This document shows, in pieces, positions 6,318 through 14,413 of a stretch of 42,880 nt of DNA. Positions within the stretch are counted from its first letter, which is position 1. Each line of letters starts with the position of its first letter. Under the pieces are notes generated by a model. That model was given only the letters and a program-made list of their open reading frames with translations. It searched no databases and was not told the DNA's origin. The stretch comes from a virus: the IMG/VR virus record IMGVR_UViG_3300050014_000111, positions 1 to 42,880 of that record; one strand, 5' to 3'. Position numbers and translations under genes: made by a program.

Positions 6318-7805
6318 ATGCCGACTATAGACCTGACATCCTTACCGACGCTTACCAACGATGTTTTCTACCCGCTCTACACAAACAAGTCCCGCTACCT
6401 GATTTTATGGGGCGGCGCCGGAAGTGGCAAGAGTGTATTCGCCTCGCAAAAGATCGTCGTTAGAACTCTGGCTGAGAAAGGTCATCGGTTCCTCGTTGTT
6501 CGCAAAGTCGCCAAGACGATCCGTCAATCGTGCTTCGCTGAGATCCTTAATATTATATCGACCTGGGATTTATCCGCCTTCTTCACCGTCAACAAAACAG
6601 ACATGGAGATCCGTTGCGCCAACGGCAACACGATCATCTTCGCCGGCTGCGATGACGTCGAGAAGCTGAAATCGATTCACGGCATCACGGGAGTCTGGGA
6701 AGAGGAGGCCAGCGAATTAGATGACACAGATCACAAGCAGCTCGACCTACGGCTCCGAGGCCAAAGCAAGCACTACAAGCAGATTATTCAAAGCTTCAAT
6801 CCGGTCTCCGTTACCCATTGGCTCAAGGCTCTGGTTGATAAGCAGGGTCAAGATACAACCGCCCATCACTCTACGTATAAAGACAATCGTTTTATCGACG
6901 CCGAATATACCAGGCTCATTGAATCCTTTAAAGGCGTAGATGATTATTACTACAGCGTCTATGGCCTGGGCGAATGGGGAGTCACCGGAAAAACGATCTT
7001 CCCCGCCGCCATAGTCTCAGCCAGGATAGCAGCGCTCAGGCTTCTTCCGCCTCCACGAAGGGGTTTATTCATATACGGCTGGGACAACGACTGGTTCACC
7101 GAGGCGCAGAAATGGCAGAGCGAGGACGATGGCTACATACGGCTCTACAGCGAGCCACGGAAAGGAGTACCGTATGTCATCGGAGCAGACACAGCCGGAG
7201 AAGGATCAGACTGGTTTGCGGCGCAGGTGCTGGATAATACTACGGGATCACAGGTGGCTGTCCTGCATCACCAGTTTGACGAGGACCTGTTTTCCCGGCA
7301 AATCTTTTGTTTGGGGATGCACTACAATCAATCCCTCGTTGGCATTGAGGCGAACTTCAGCACTTACCCTGTCAAAGAATTGGAGCGTCTGTCTTACCCT
7401 CGCCAATACGTCAGGGAACAGACACCAGACGCCTTCACTGGGAAACTTAGCAATCGTTACGGATTCCACACCGATAAACTTACCAGGCCAGCAGCAATCA
7501 GCCATCTGGTAAAAGTGGTTCGGGAACACATAGAGACGATCAACGACATCCCCACGCTAGAGGAAATGTTGACGTTCGTTCGCAACGAGAAAGGGAAGGC
7601 CGAGGCTCAGGGCGGCAAGAACGACGATCTGATCATGTCTCTAGCAATAGCTCACTACATCCGGGATCAGGCCTCCTTCGACCTACCGAAGGAAGAGGGC
7701 GGCAAACGATTGGACGAGCTGGATCAGGACTTGCAGGAAGATTATTGGAGCGCGAGCGCAGAGACCAGACAAGAGTTGTTAAAGCGATGGAGGGTGAGAG
7801 TGTAA
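6318..7805 (+). CDS. terL: Terminase large subunit (packaging ATPase/nuclease)
   Basis: A 495-residue motor protein. The ATPase domain has Walker A GGAGSGKS (residues 32-39) and Walker B with catalytic Glu in GVWEEEASEL. The C-terminal RNase H-like nuclease has VIGADTAGEGSDWFAAQVL and the closing acidic NDDLIMSLAIAH motif. It cuts concatemers and pumps DNA into the prohead through the portal. ATG 6318 follows GCGAGG. The stop overlaps a tiny membrane-protein gene (TAATG). The portal gene is displaced about 7.3 kb downstream by the sugar cassette. Confidence 0.95.
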   Translation: MPTIDLTSLPTLTNDVFYPLYTNKSRYLILWGGAGSGKSVFASQKIVVRTLAEKGHRFLVVRKVAKTIRQSCFAEILNIISTWDLSAFFTVNKTDMEIRCANGNTIIFAGCDDVEKLKSIHGITGVWEEEASELDDTDHKQLDLRLRGQSKHYKQIIQSFNPVSVTHWLKALVDKQGQDTTAHHSTYKDNRFIDAEYTRLIESFKGVDDYYYSVYGLGEWGVTGKTIFPAAIVSARIAALRLLPPPRRGLFIYGWDNDWFTEAQKWQSEDDGYIRLYSEPRKGVPYVIGADTAGEGSDWFAAQVLDNTTGSQVAVLHHQFDEDLFSRQIFCLGMHYNQSLVGIEANFSTYPVKELERLSYPRQYVREQTPDAFTGKLSNRYGFHTDKLTRPAAISHLVKVVREHIETINDIPTLEEMLTFVRNEKGKAEAQGGKNDDLIMSLAIAHYIRDQASFDLPKEEGGKRLDELDQDLQEDYWSASAETRQELLKRWRVRV

Positions 7806-7894
7806 TGTTTGGGGGCATCCTCATGGGCATGTTGATCGGTTTCGTGCTGGGGGCGTGGTATGGGTCAACCGAAGGGAGGAGGAGCAGACAATAG
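7805..7894 (+). CDS. Tiny membrane peptide (29 aa)
   Basis: ATG 7805 overlaps the TAA of terL (TAATG). The 29-residue product is one Gly-rich membrane helix (GGILMGMLIGFVLGAWYG) with a basic tail, STEGRRSRQ. Phages often carry such peptides, but none is identified here. Its 3' end contains the AGGGAGGAGGAG ribosome site of the next gene and its TAG lies in ATAG, overlapping the likely start of the acetyltransferase. Confidence 0.5.
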   Translation: MFGGILMGMLIGFVLGAWYGSTEGRRSRQ

Positions 7895-8385
7895 AACTTC
7901 GAGCCTTGGATTTATCGGACATGGAATTAATACGCCAGTGGAGGAACGGCTGCCTGGAGACTTTACGGACGCCGTATCCGTTGACGAGGGAGATGCAGGA
8001 ATCATTTTACAAAGACGTCTGCAACCGCCCCGATGCCCGCTATTGGGCCCTGGTGGAGAACGGCAAGACTATCGGCATGGGCGGTTTGACTAGCATCCAG
8101 TGGGAGAATCGTATAGCGGAGATCAGCCTAATCCTCGCTCCCGGCGAGAGATACAAGAACATCGGATCATCCGCCGCTGATCTCATTCTCAACGAGGGAT
8201 TTCGCAGCATGGGTTTGAAGACGGTTTACGGCGAGTGCTATTACTGCAACGCCGCAGGGATCAATTTCTGGAAGAAGTACATCGAGACGAGTGACATTTG
8301 CATTTATTCGACGAAACTGCCAAACAGGAAATTCCGCAACGGCCTATTCTATGATAGCCTGTATGTTTCCATTGATGCGCCATGA
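7855..8385 (+). CDS. GNAT acetyltransferase, PseH-like
   Basis: A GNAT-fold enzyme of about 165-176 residues, closest by eye to PseH/RimJ-type acetyltransferases that N-acetylate the amino sugar in pseudaminic acid synthesis. IELRALDLSDMELIRQWRNG is the first strand and helix; IAEISLILAPGERYKNIGSS holds the acetyl-CoA pyrophosphate loop; the YCNAAGINFWKKY helix is typical. GTG 7855 is the longest start. The AGGGAGGAGGAG site (7873-7884) instead points to ATA 7891, exactly at the first family residue. First gene of the sugar cassette; ends in an ATGA overlap with the NeuB-like gene. Confidence 0.82.
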   Translation: MVWVNRREEEQTIELRALDLSDMELIRQWRNGCLETLRTPYPLTREMQESFYKDVCNRPDARYWALVENGKTIGMGGLTSIQWENRIAEISLILAPGERYKNIGSSAADLILNEGFRSMGLKTVYGECYYCNAAGINFWKKYIETSDICIYSTKLPNRKFRNGLFYDSLYVSIDAP

Positions 8386-8963
8386 TCATACTGGACTTCG
8401 GCTCAGGCAACACCTGCCAGAACGACGTCGACATCGTTAAGCGAATGATCGACGAGCTCAAGGCCGTGGACACCGGCTACCGTGAGGTCGTAATCAAATG
8501 GCAGCTATTCATCGCGGCAGGGGAGAACCTTCTGCTGAACCACACCATCTTCGACATAGCTTATGAGCACGCCGCGAAACTTGGTTACAGAACGACGGCG
8601 AGCGTGTTTGATCAGTCCTCTTTACATTTCCTGCTCAAGTATGACGTGCCATTTGTAAAAATCGCCAACCGTCGGGATATATATTGGCTGTATGATGAAA
8701 TACCCGTAGGGATGGCATTGGTCAGCGGGGACAACCGGGACATGTGTTGCATATCTAAGTATCCGGCGACTATTGAAGATTACGAGGCGAACTATTCAGC
8801 AGATAGTTTGAGGCATGGCATCAGCGACCATACGACCAATTTTACCTTGTTTCACAAATATAATCCGGAGATTTATGAGTGTCACTACAAACTTGAGGAT
8901 TCAATTGGTCTGGACGCGGGAGACTTCAGTCGCACTCCTGAAATGCTCAAGGAGATTTTATGA
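8382..8963 (+). CDS. Compact NeuB/PseI-like nonulosonic acid synthase, no SAF domain
   Basis: A 193-residue relative of N-acetylneuraminate/pseudaminate/legionaminate synthases, which condense phosphoenolpyruvate with a six-carbon amino sugar. Matching elements are VVIKWQLF (Lys39), TTASVFDQSSLHFL, PFVKIANR (Lys93), SKYPATIEDY, the metal-binding HGISDHT (His150), and YECHYKLED (His168) with a closing LDAGDFSRTPEML. Full-length enzymes have about 340 residues and a C-terminal SAF (antifreeze-like) domain whose Arg reaches into the partner subunit; that domain is absent here and the barrel is shortened. It could be a reduced synthase or have changed substrate. It is coupled to its neighbours on both sides by ATGA. 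Confidence 0.75.
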   Translation: MIILDFGSGNTCQNDVDIVKRMIDELKAVDTGYREVVIKWQLFIAAGENLLLNHTIFDIAYEHAAKLGYRTTASVFDQSSLHFLLKYDVPFVKIANRRDIYWLYDEIPVGMALVSGDNRDMCCISKYPATIEDYEANYSADSLRHGISDHTTNFTLFHKYNPEIYECHYKLEDSIGLDAGDFSRTPEMLKEIL

Positions 8964-9322
8964 AAAAACGATGCGACCTATGCAAACATATCGGAATCGA
9001 TTGTGGCCCAACAATATGCAATGACGATGGAACAGTAAACAAAAGACGCTACCGAGAATGTGAGAACCATAGCGCGTGGGAACCTATGAGCAATATTAAG
9101 CGCATCTGCCCAGACAATAAGACCGCTTTGATTAAGTGGATCGAAGATAACTTCCACAACATCGATCAGTTTGTTTTTGTCGCCCGCATGAGTAATAGCG
9201 TCACCACGACGATCTATGACTGCTTTACCTATTATGACTCAGTTGCCATGACTGGGATCGCCCAGAACGTCATGCACGAGTTGGAGTACGATGATGCGTT
9301 TATCTGCAAGGAGAGAGAATGA
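8960..9322 (+). CDS. Unknown protein within the sugar cassette (120 aa)
   Basis: ATG 8960 overlaps the preceding TGA, and the stop overlaps the PseB-like start. The N-terminus has CDLCKHIGIDCGPTIC and a later CENH, suggesting a zinc-binding or disulfide-rich module; the remainder is alpha/beta with no motif that I know. The strict coupling implies production together with the glycan enzymes, but it may be a passenger gene. Confidence 0.65.
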   Translation: MKKRCDLCKHIGIDCGPTICNDDGTVNKRRYRECENHSAWEPMSNIKRICPDNKTALIKWIEDNFHNIDQFVFVARMSNSVTTTIYDCFTYYDSVAMTGIAQNVMHELEYDDAFICKERE

Positions 9323-10248
9323 ACATACTCATCACCGGGGGAACGGGATCATTTGGCAGATTTTTCACCAAATACATACTGACGCAGAATCCGGCCCGCG
9401 TGGTCGTGTTCTCCCGGGACGAATTAAAACAGTACGAGATGCAGCAGGAGATCCAGGACGAGCGGCTGAGATTCTTCATCGGCGACATAAGAGACAAGGA
9501 AAGACTGCTCGCTGCGTTCAGGGGTGTCGATTACGTCATCCACGCGGCCGCCATGAAGCAAGTAGAGTCTTGCGAGTACAATCCCTTCGAAGCCGTAAAG
9601 ACAAACGTCCTGGGAGCGCAGAACATCATAGAGGCGGCGATAGAATGCAAAGTCAAGAAAGTGATCGCGTTGAGCACGGACAAAGCCTGCGCCCCTGTGA
9701 ATACATACGGCAAGTCAAAAGCCCTAATGGAATCTCTTTTCGTTGCCGGGAACAATTATGCTGGTTCGATGCAGACCCGTTTTGCTGTTGCACGCTATGG
9801 CAACGTAGTCTCTTCGCGGGGGTCTGTAATTCCCTTGTTCTTGAAGCAGCGGGAGACCGGAACGATCACCTTGACGTCGGAAAGAATGACGCGGTTCTGG
9901 ATCGCACTGGATGAGGCTGTAAGATTTGTCCACGCCTCTCTTCTCCGTATGCACGGCGGGGAGATCTTTGTCCCGAAGATACCGAGCATGAAGATAACGG
10001 ATCTCGCTAAAGCAATCGCTCCTGGATGCAAAGTAAAAGTGACAGGCATTCGACCGGGCGAGAAGCTCCACGAGACCCTGATCACCGAGGACGAGGCAAG
10101 ACACACCATCGAGGACGAAGGGTACATCATCCTTCCTGAATACCCCGAATGGGGCAGGCACTACGATAAACCGATGGGAGGCTATGAACTGTCGAGCGAT
10201 AAAAATAAAGAATGGCTGACAGTGAAAGACATGGAGGGAAAATGTTAG
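9319..10248 (+). CDS. pseB: PseB-like UDP-N-acetylglucosamine 4,6-dehydratase
   Basis: A 309-residue short-chain dehydrogenase/reductase of the FlaA1/PseB type. NAD(P)-binding TGGTGSFG is at residues 6-13 and FIGDIRD follows the second strand. Catalytic STDKA (Asp121, Lys122) and the Tyr130-Lys134 pair in NTYGKSK match inverting 4,6-dehydratases, which make the UDP-4-keto-6-deoxy sugar that starts pseudaminic acid synthesis. IRPGEKLHE near residue 250 is a further family signature. It is embedded in a coupled operon with an acetyltransferase, a synthase and a cytidylyltransferase. Confidence 0.9.
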   Translation: MNILITGGTGSFGRFFTKYILTQNPARVVVFSRDELKQYEMQQEIQDERLRFFIGDIRDKERLLAAFRGVDYVIHAAAMKQVESCEYNPFEAVKTNVLGAQNIIEAAIECKVKKVIALSTDKACAPVNTYGKSKALMESLFVAGNNYAGSMQTRFAVARYGNVVSSRGSVIPLFLKQRETGTITLTSERMTRFWIALDEAVRFVHASLLRMHGGEIFVPKIPSMKITDLAKAIAPGCKVKVTGIRPGEKLHETLITEDEARHTIEDEGYIILPEYPEWGRHYDKPMGGYELSSDKNKEWLTVKDMEGKC

Positions 10249-11042
10249 TTTTAGGTACGGTCCAGCTCGGTATGCCCTATGGTTGCAACAACAAGACCGG
10301 CCAGCCCTCGCGCAAGGAAGCACTTGAAATGCTGGCCTACGCCAAAGAAAGGATTGACTGGTTCGACACCGCCGAGGCATACGGCAGCGAAGAGATCCTT
10401 GGCGAGTCCGGTATGCAGGGGAAGAAGGTCATCACGAAGCTATTGTCCAATTGTCTGGATGGAGTCAGCGACGTAAAAACGGCTGTCAGGGAACATCTCG
10501 AAGGCTCGCTCAAGAGGTTGAAGCTGGATCAGGTCGAGGGGTATCTGTTGCACACTCCGAGATATGCAAGTGACCATGAAATATACGAAGCGATGTTTAC
10601 TGCCAGAGAAGCAGGACTGACTAAAAATATAGGTGTAAGCGTTTACGGTACAGACGAAGCACTACACACAATGAGGATGGCTTATAATTTTGTTCAATTC
10701 CCGTTTGGTGTTTTAGATCAGCGAATGAAAGAAATACCCGATTGGTACAAAGGTGATATTAAGGAATTTGCTCGCGCTCCCTTTACTCAGGGCGCAGTGT
10801 TCACACAGTTTCCGCCGGCTGTTCAGTTTAGAGAACTCTGCCGGCAGTACGGAGCAACGCCCGTCCAAGGCGCTCTAGGCTATGCTTTGTCAAACTACGA
10901 CAACGTGGTATTTGGCTGCGAGACAATGAAACAACTTGAAGAGGACCTGGCAGAGATACCGAAGAACCCGAAGCTCTACAAACGGATCAGGAAGGAGCTA
11001 GGACACTGCGATCTAATGTTCAATTCACTATGGGCAAAGTAG
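10242..11042 (+). CDS. Aldo/keto reductase of glycan cassette
   Basis: A 266-residue TIM-barrel reductase. The catalytic tetrad of aldo/keto reductases is complete: Asp42 and Tyr47 in FDTAEAYGSEE, Lys66 in VITKLL and His104 in YLLHTP. Relatives are often found in clostridial and bacillar flagellar glycosylation and spore-coat polysaccharide clusters next to SpsF-like and class III aminotransferase genes; the exact reaction there is not known to me. Start ATG 10242 follows GGAGGG and overlaps the PseB stop by seven bases. Confidence 0.87.
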   Translation: MLVLGTVQLGMPYGCNNKTGQPSRKEALEMLAYAKERIDWFDTAEAYGSEEILGESGMQGKKVITKLLSNCLDGVSDVKTAVREHLEGSLKRLKLDQVEGYLLHTPRYASDHEIYEAMFTAREAGLTKNIGVSVYGTDEALHTMRMAYNFVQFPFGVLDQRMKEIPDWYKGDIKEFARAPFTQGAVFTQFPPAVQFRELCRQYGATPVQGALGYALSNYDNVVFGCETMKQLEEDLAEIPKNPKLYKRIRKELGHCDLMFNSLWAK

Positions 11043-11752
11043 TAGCGATTATACAGGCGCGCATGGGTTCGACGAGATTACCCGGCAAGGTTCTTCTCCC
11101 GCTCGGTGGCAAGCCGATGATCGTCCAGATGGTGGAGCGAGTGAAGAGAAGCGCGCTGGTGGATGAAGTGTGGGTGGCGATACCGATACCCGACAGGCCG
11201 ACAGAACTTTGCGACGTGTTGGTTGACAACGGTATTGCCTGTATGTGTGGCAGCGAGGAAGATGTCTTGGATAGATATTATCATGTTGCAAATCTTGTTG
11301 GAGCCGATCATATCGTCCGCCTTACCGCCGACTGCCCGTTGATTGACCCGGCGATAATTGATATGGTCGTTTGGGCTCATATCCATGGAGGGTATAGCTA
11401 TACAAGCAATGTTCATCCTCCAATGTTTCCTGATGGCATGGACGTAGAAGTTATGGACATGAACGCTTTAGACCTCGCTCAACACAATGCTGCATCATCG
11501 CTTGACCGCGAACACGTCACGAGATGGATTCATCGAGAACTGAAACGGCAGGTTAATGTTCCGGGAATTGATGACCACTCCGACATCCGTCTCACTGTTG
11601 ATTACATCGAAGATTATCAGGCAGTAAGAACAATATGGGATGCCATGCCGGAGAACTTTACCCTGTTTCATATTCTTCGCTATCTGAGAGAGCATCCTGA
11701 AGTGAGGGCAATTAACCAGAAATACAAAAGAAATACCAAGGAGGGCGCATGA
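11030..11752 (+). CDS. spsF: SpsF-like CMP-sugar cytidylyltransferase
   Basis: A 240-residue nucleotidyltransferase of the CMP-KDO/CMP-NeuAc synthetase superfamily, SpsF branch. The N-terminal nucleotide loop reads IIQARMGSTRLPGK (about residues 7-20), followed by LGGKPMI, and the metal-binding LTADCPLID. LDREHVTRWIH matches the SpsF/PseF substrate region. It should activate the nonulosonic acid as a CMP-sugar for transfer. The start overlaps the reductase end by 13 bases, and the stop overlaps the aminotransferase start (ATGA). Confidence 0.9.
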   Translation: MGKVVAIIQARMGSTRLPGKVLLPLGGKPMIVQMVERVKRSALVDEVWVAIPIPDRPTELCDVLVDNGIACMCGSEEDVLDRYYHVANLVGADHIVRLTADCPLIDPAIIDMVVWAHIHGGYSYTSNVHPPMFPDGMDVEVMDMNALDLAQHNAASSLDREHVTRWIHRELKRQVNVPGIDDHSDIRLTVDYIEDYQAVRTIWDAMPENFTLFHILRYLREHPEVRAINQKYKRNTKEGA

Positions 11753-12903
11753 GGATACCTGGAACAACCGGGACGTTCAGCAAGGGACCCACTCAGTGGC
11801 CGGGAGTCGGCAAAGCAGAGAGAGGTAAAGGTTGCAAACTATGGATTGACGGCAAGGAATACATCGATCTCGTCATGGGCTTGACGCCTGTCATATTGGG
11901 CTACTGCAACGAAGAGGTTGACGACGCGGTGAAGAGGCAGATCGACAAGGGTTCAATCTTCACCCTGCCGTCAGAGCTTGAAGAGATCGTCGCTGAAAGA
12001 ATTTGTCAGATGGTGCCCAACGCGGAGATGGTCCGCTTCGGCAAGAACGGTTCGGACGCAACCAGCGGCGCGGTGAGACTGGCGAGAGCGATCACGGGAA
12101 GGGACCACATCGCCCAGTGTGGCTACCACGGCTGGCAGGACTGGAGCATAGGCGTAGCGGGGCGAAATCTCGGCGTACCGTCCAGAGTATCAGAATTGAC
12201 GCACCCCTTCAAATACAACAACCTCGCAAGCCTGGAGGCCATCTTCGATCTATACCCTAACCAGATCGCTTGCGTGATCATGGAGCCTGTCAATAAAGAG
12301 GAACCGAAGGACGATTTCCTGAACGCCGTCAAGAATCTCTGCCACAAGAACAACGCCCTGTTCATCCTTGATGAAGTAGTTACCGGTTTCCGCATCGCCA
12401 AGGGGGGCGCGCAGGAGTGCTATGGAGTGGACGCCGACCTCGTGTGTCTCGGTAAAGCTTTGGCCAACGGCTATCCTCTGTCTGCTATCGCTGGCCGTAA
12501 AGAGTATATGGAGTATATGACCAGGGTTCATTACTCATTCACCTTCTCAGGGGACTGCATCGCGCTTGCGGCTGCGGAAAAGACGTTGGAGATAATCGAA
12601 AGAGATAACGTGCCTGGTATGCTCAAAAATATAGGCCATGAAATTATGAGAGATGTTGATCTTAGATTTGGTGGTAACGAAGCGTGGCCACATATTATCT
12701 TCGATACCCCGCAAGAAAGGCAGTTGTTCCGGCAATCATGTTACGAAACGCATCTTTTGGTGATGGATACTATAAACCTTTGTTATGCAACTCGGTGCGT
12801 AAATACTTTAGCTATGCTTGGCCGTGCAATTACGCATATGTCTGCCATTGAAGAACGGCCTGATAAGCCGTGGCCGGTTCCCTCGTTCCAGGTGAGAGCA
12901 TGA
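11749..12903 (+). CDS. Class III PLP aminotransferase, HemL-like
   Basis: A 384-residue fold-type I enzyme resembling glutamate-1-semialdehyde aminomutase. Key elements are GSDATSGAVRLARA (phosphate loop), GYHGWQDW, FILDEVVTGFR (Asp to the pyridine nitrogen) and LGKALANGYPLSAIAG with the PLP Lys. It is somewhat shorter than HemL (about 430). In NulO-type glycan islands such HemL-like enzymes accompany SpsF and an aldo/keto reductase and probably aminate a keto-sugar or its side chain. No separate PseC-type aminotransferase is present, so it may take that role. Coupled on both sides by ATGA. Confidence 0.9.
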   Translation: MRIPGTTGTFSKGPTQWPGVGKAERGKGCKLWIDGKEYIDLVMGLTPVILGYCNEEVDDAVKRQIDKGSIFTLPSELEEIVAERICQMVPNAEMVRFGKNGSDATSGAVRLARAITGRDHIAQCGYHGWQDWSIGVAGRNLGVPSRVSELTHPFKYNNLASLEAIFDLYPNQIACVIMEPVNKEEPKDDFLNAVKNLCHKNNALFILDEVVTGFRIAKGGAQECYGVDADLVCLGKALANGYPLSAIAGRKEYMEYMTRVHYSFTFSGDCIALAAAEKTLEIIERDNVPGMLKNIGHEIMRDVDLRFGGNEAWPHIIFDTPQERQLFRQSCYETHLLVMDTINLCYATRCVNTLAMLGRAITHMSAIEERPDKPWPVPSFQVRA

Positions 12904-14255
12904 TGGACGAGGCGGTTAAGAACGCGTTATTAGTCTCAGCGGGAACGGAAAACCGTTTCTTCACTCAATGGGCAGACCATCAACTGATCAATCTATTGAG
13001 CAAGGAAAGATGGGTCAGCGAGCTTTACGGCAAATATACCTGCCCGGCGATCATCGTAGCAGGAGGACCGAGTTTAGAGAAGCAGATCGACACGTTGAGA
13101 GAGTGTCAGGGCAAGGCAGTGATCATCGCGTGCGGGACAGCGGCTTTATCGCTACACGTCAAAGGGATCACGCCAACCTATATCATGTGCGTCGATCCTA
13201 TCTACGAGAATATCAACTACTGCAAGCCCTGGATCAATAAAGTACCCATGATAACGAACCTGAGAACGCACCCGGACATATTAACTCTTTTCAAGGGCAA
13301 TCAGTATCGTTTCCTCGGAGAGGGAGAATTTCTTTCCAAGCGTTTTTACAAGGATGCTCCCTGCATGGGCGATACAGTGACGGTGACAGGCCAGGCTATC
13401 CAGATCGCTTTCAATCTAGGGTGCGCGCCTGTGATTCTGATCGGTCAGGATTTATGTTATTACGGCGACAAGTCTCACGCCTTCGGAGTGTTCAAGCAAA
13501 AGTATAATTCTCATCCTATACCAATTAAGGACATCAACGGGGAAGATGTGAACACGGATGAAGTCTTTCAGGCGATGAAATACTGTCTGAACAATATCGC
13601 CTCGCAGTCTTACGGCGTGGTTGTCAACTGCACTGAAGGCGGCTTGGGAATAGAGGGAGCGGAGAACAGACCGTTCAAAGAGGTATGCCAAGAATGGATG
13701 ACGGATGATGTCGATTTCGTTCATCATGAAATTATCGAACCTGAGAGAATCGACCAGTCCGAGTTCTTCGGTCAACTATTGGATGACGCACGTTGGATCA
13801 AAGAGAAGATCGGGTATAAGCGATCTCTTCTTCGTATCTGCGAGAACAATGAACATTTCATCCCGGAGATCAAACGTGTCGAAGAGGAACTGTATTCCAA
13901 CAAGTTATACTTCGATGCGATCTACCCCTCGATTCAGAATATGGTCTTGGTGCAAGTTGTGGAGGACGAGAAGAAACAGAGATTCAGGATACAGGAAAAG
14001 ATATGTTCTTATTGTCTCGCGGCTCTGGACAACCTCATATTCCTAGTTGAGAAGAGGCTGAAGGCGAAGAACGACGTCGATCTGTATTCCCTGGTTGATT
14101 TCTCGAAGCTGAACAAGGAAGGATTCGATCAGATCCTTCTCTACGCCTACAATACGGAAACCGATGTCTGGTCAGTAGCAGTAAACGCGGGGATAGATCA
14201 GATCAACAAACTGATCGTTTACCTGCAACAATCAGTGGGGGAGATAAGGGGATGA
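12900..14255 (+). CDS. Maf/DUF115 family glycosyltransferase (motility accessory factor)
   Basis: A 451-residue protein with the DUF115 (MAF_flag10, 6-hydroxymethylpterin pyrophosphokinase MptE-like) core: CPAIIVAGGPSLEKQ, VIIACGTAALSLHVKGI, IMCVDPIYEN and later VILIGQDLCYY. Maf proteins transfer pseudaminic or legionaminic acid onto Ser/Thr of flagellin in flagellated bacteria. No flagellin gene lies nearby, so the acceptor could be a phage virion protein or host flagellin. ATG 12900 overlaps the aminotransferase stop. The C-terminal 170 residues are helical. This is the last gene of the cassette. Confidence 0.88.
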   Translation: MMDEAVKNALLVSAGTENRFFTQWADHQLINLLSKERWVSELYGKYTCPAIIVAGGPSLEKQIDTLRECQGKAVIIACGTAALSLHVKGITPTYIMCVDPIYENINYCKPWINKVPMITNLRTHPDILTLFKGNQYRFLGEGEFLSKRFYKDAPCMGDTVTVTGQAIQIAFNLGCAPVILIGQDLCYYGDKSHAFGVFKQKYNSHPIPIKDINGEDVNTDEVFQAMKYCLNNIASQSYGVVVNCTEGGLGIEGAENRPFKEVCQEWMTDDVDFVHHEIIEPERIDQSEFFGQLLDDARWIKEKIGYKRSLLRICENNEHFIPEIKRVEEELYSNKLYFDAIYPSIQNMVLVQVVEDEKKQRFRIQEKICSYCLAALDNLIFLVEKRLKAKNDVDLYSLVDFSKLNKEGFDQILLYAYNTETDVWSVAVNAGIDQINKLIVYLQQSVGEIRG

Positions 14256-14262
14256 CTGGAAA

Positions 14263-14412
14263 ATGAGAATACTACTTACAGTCCTGACATTAGTTCTGAT
14301 ATATTTAACAATCAGGACAACGCCTCCTTATGGTTGGTGCTGGTTGATAGATGGAATAATATTTACTTTGGTAACTATCGCAATCTTTATCTCTCTAGAA
14401 ATAGGTGATTAA
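14263..14412 (+). CDS. Small two-helix membrane protein (49 aa)
   Basis: ATG 14263 follows GATAAGGGGATG. The product has two hydrophobic stretches, LLTVLTLVLIYLTI and IIFTLVTIAIFISL, separated by a short TTPPYGW loop, and so should sit in the host membrane. Its base composition is noticeably more AT-rich than its neighbours, hinting at separate origin. Function unknown; it may be cassette-linked or independent. Confidence 0.6.
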   Translation: MRILLTVLTLVLIYLTIRTTPPYGWCWLIDGIIFTLVTIAIFISLEIGD

Positions 14413-14413
14413 C

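Noticed and set aside
9291-9914. 207-codon overlapping frame in the PseB-like gene
   Set aside because: It is shadow coding of a clear SDR enzyme; the translation has Arg-rich random composition and no ribosome site.
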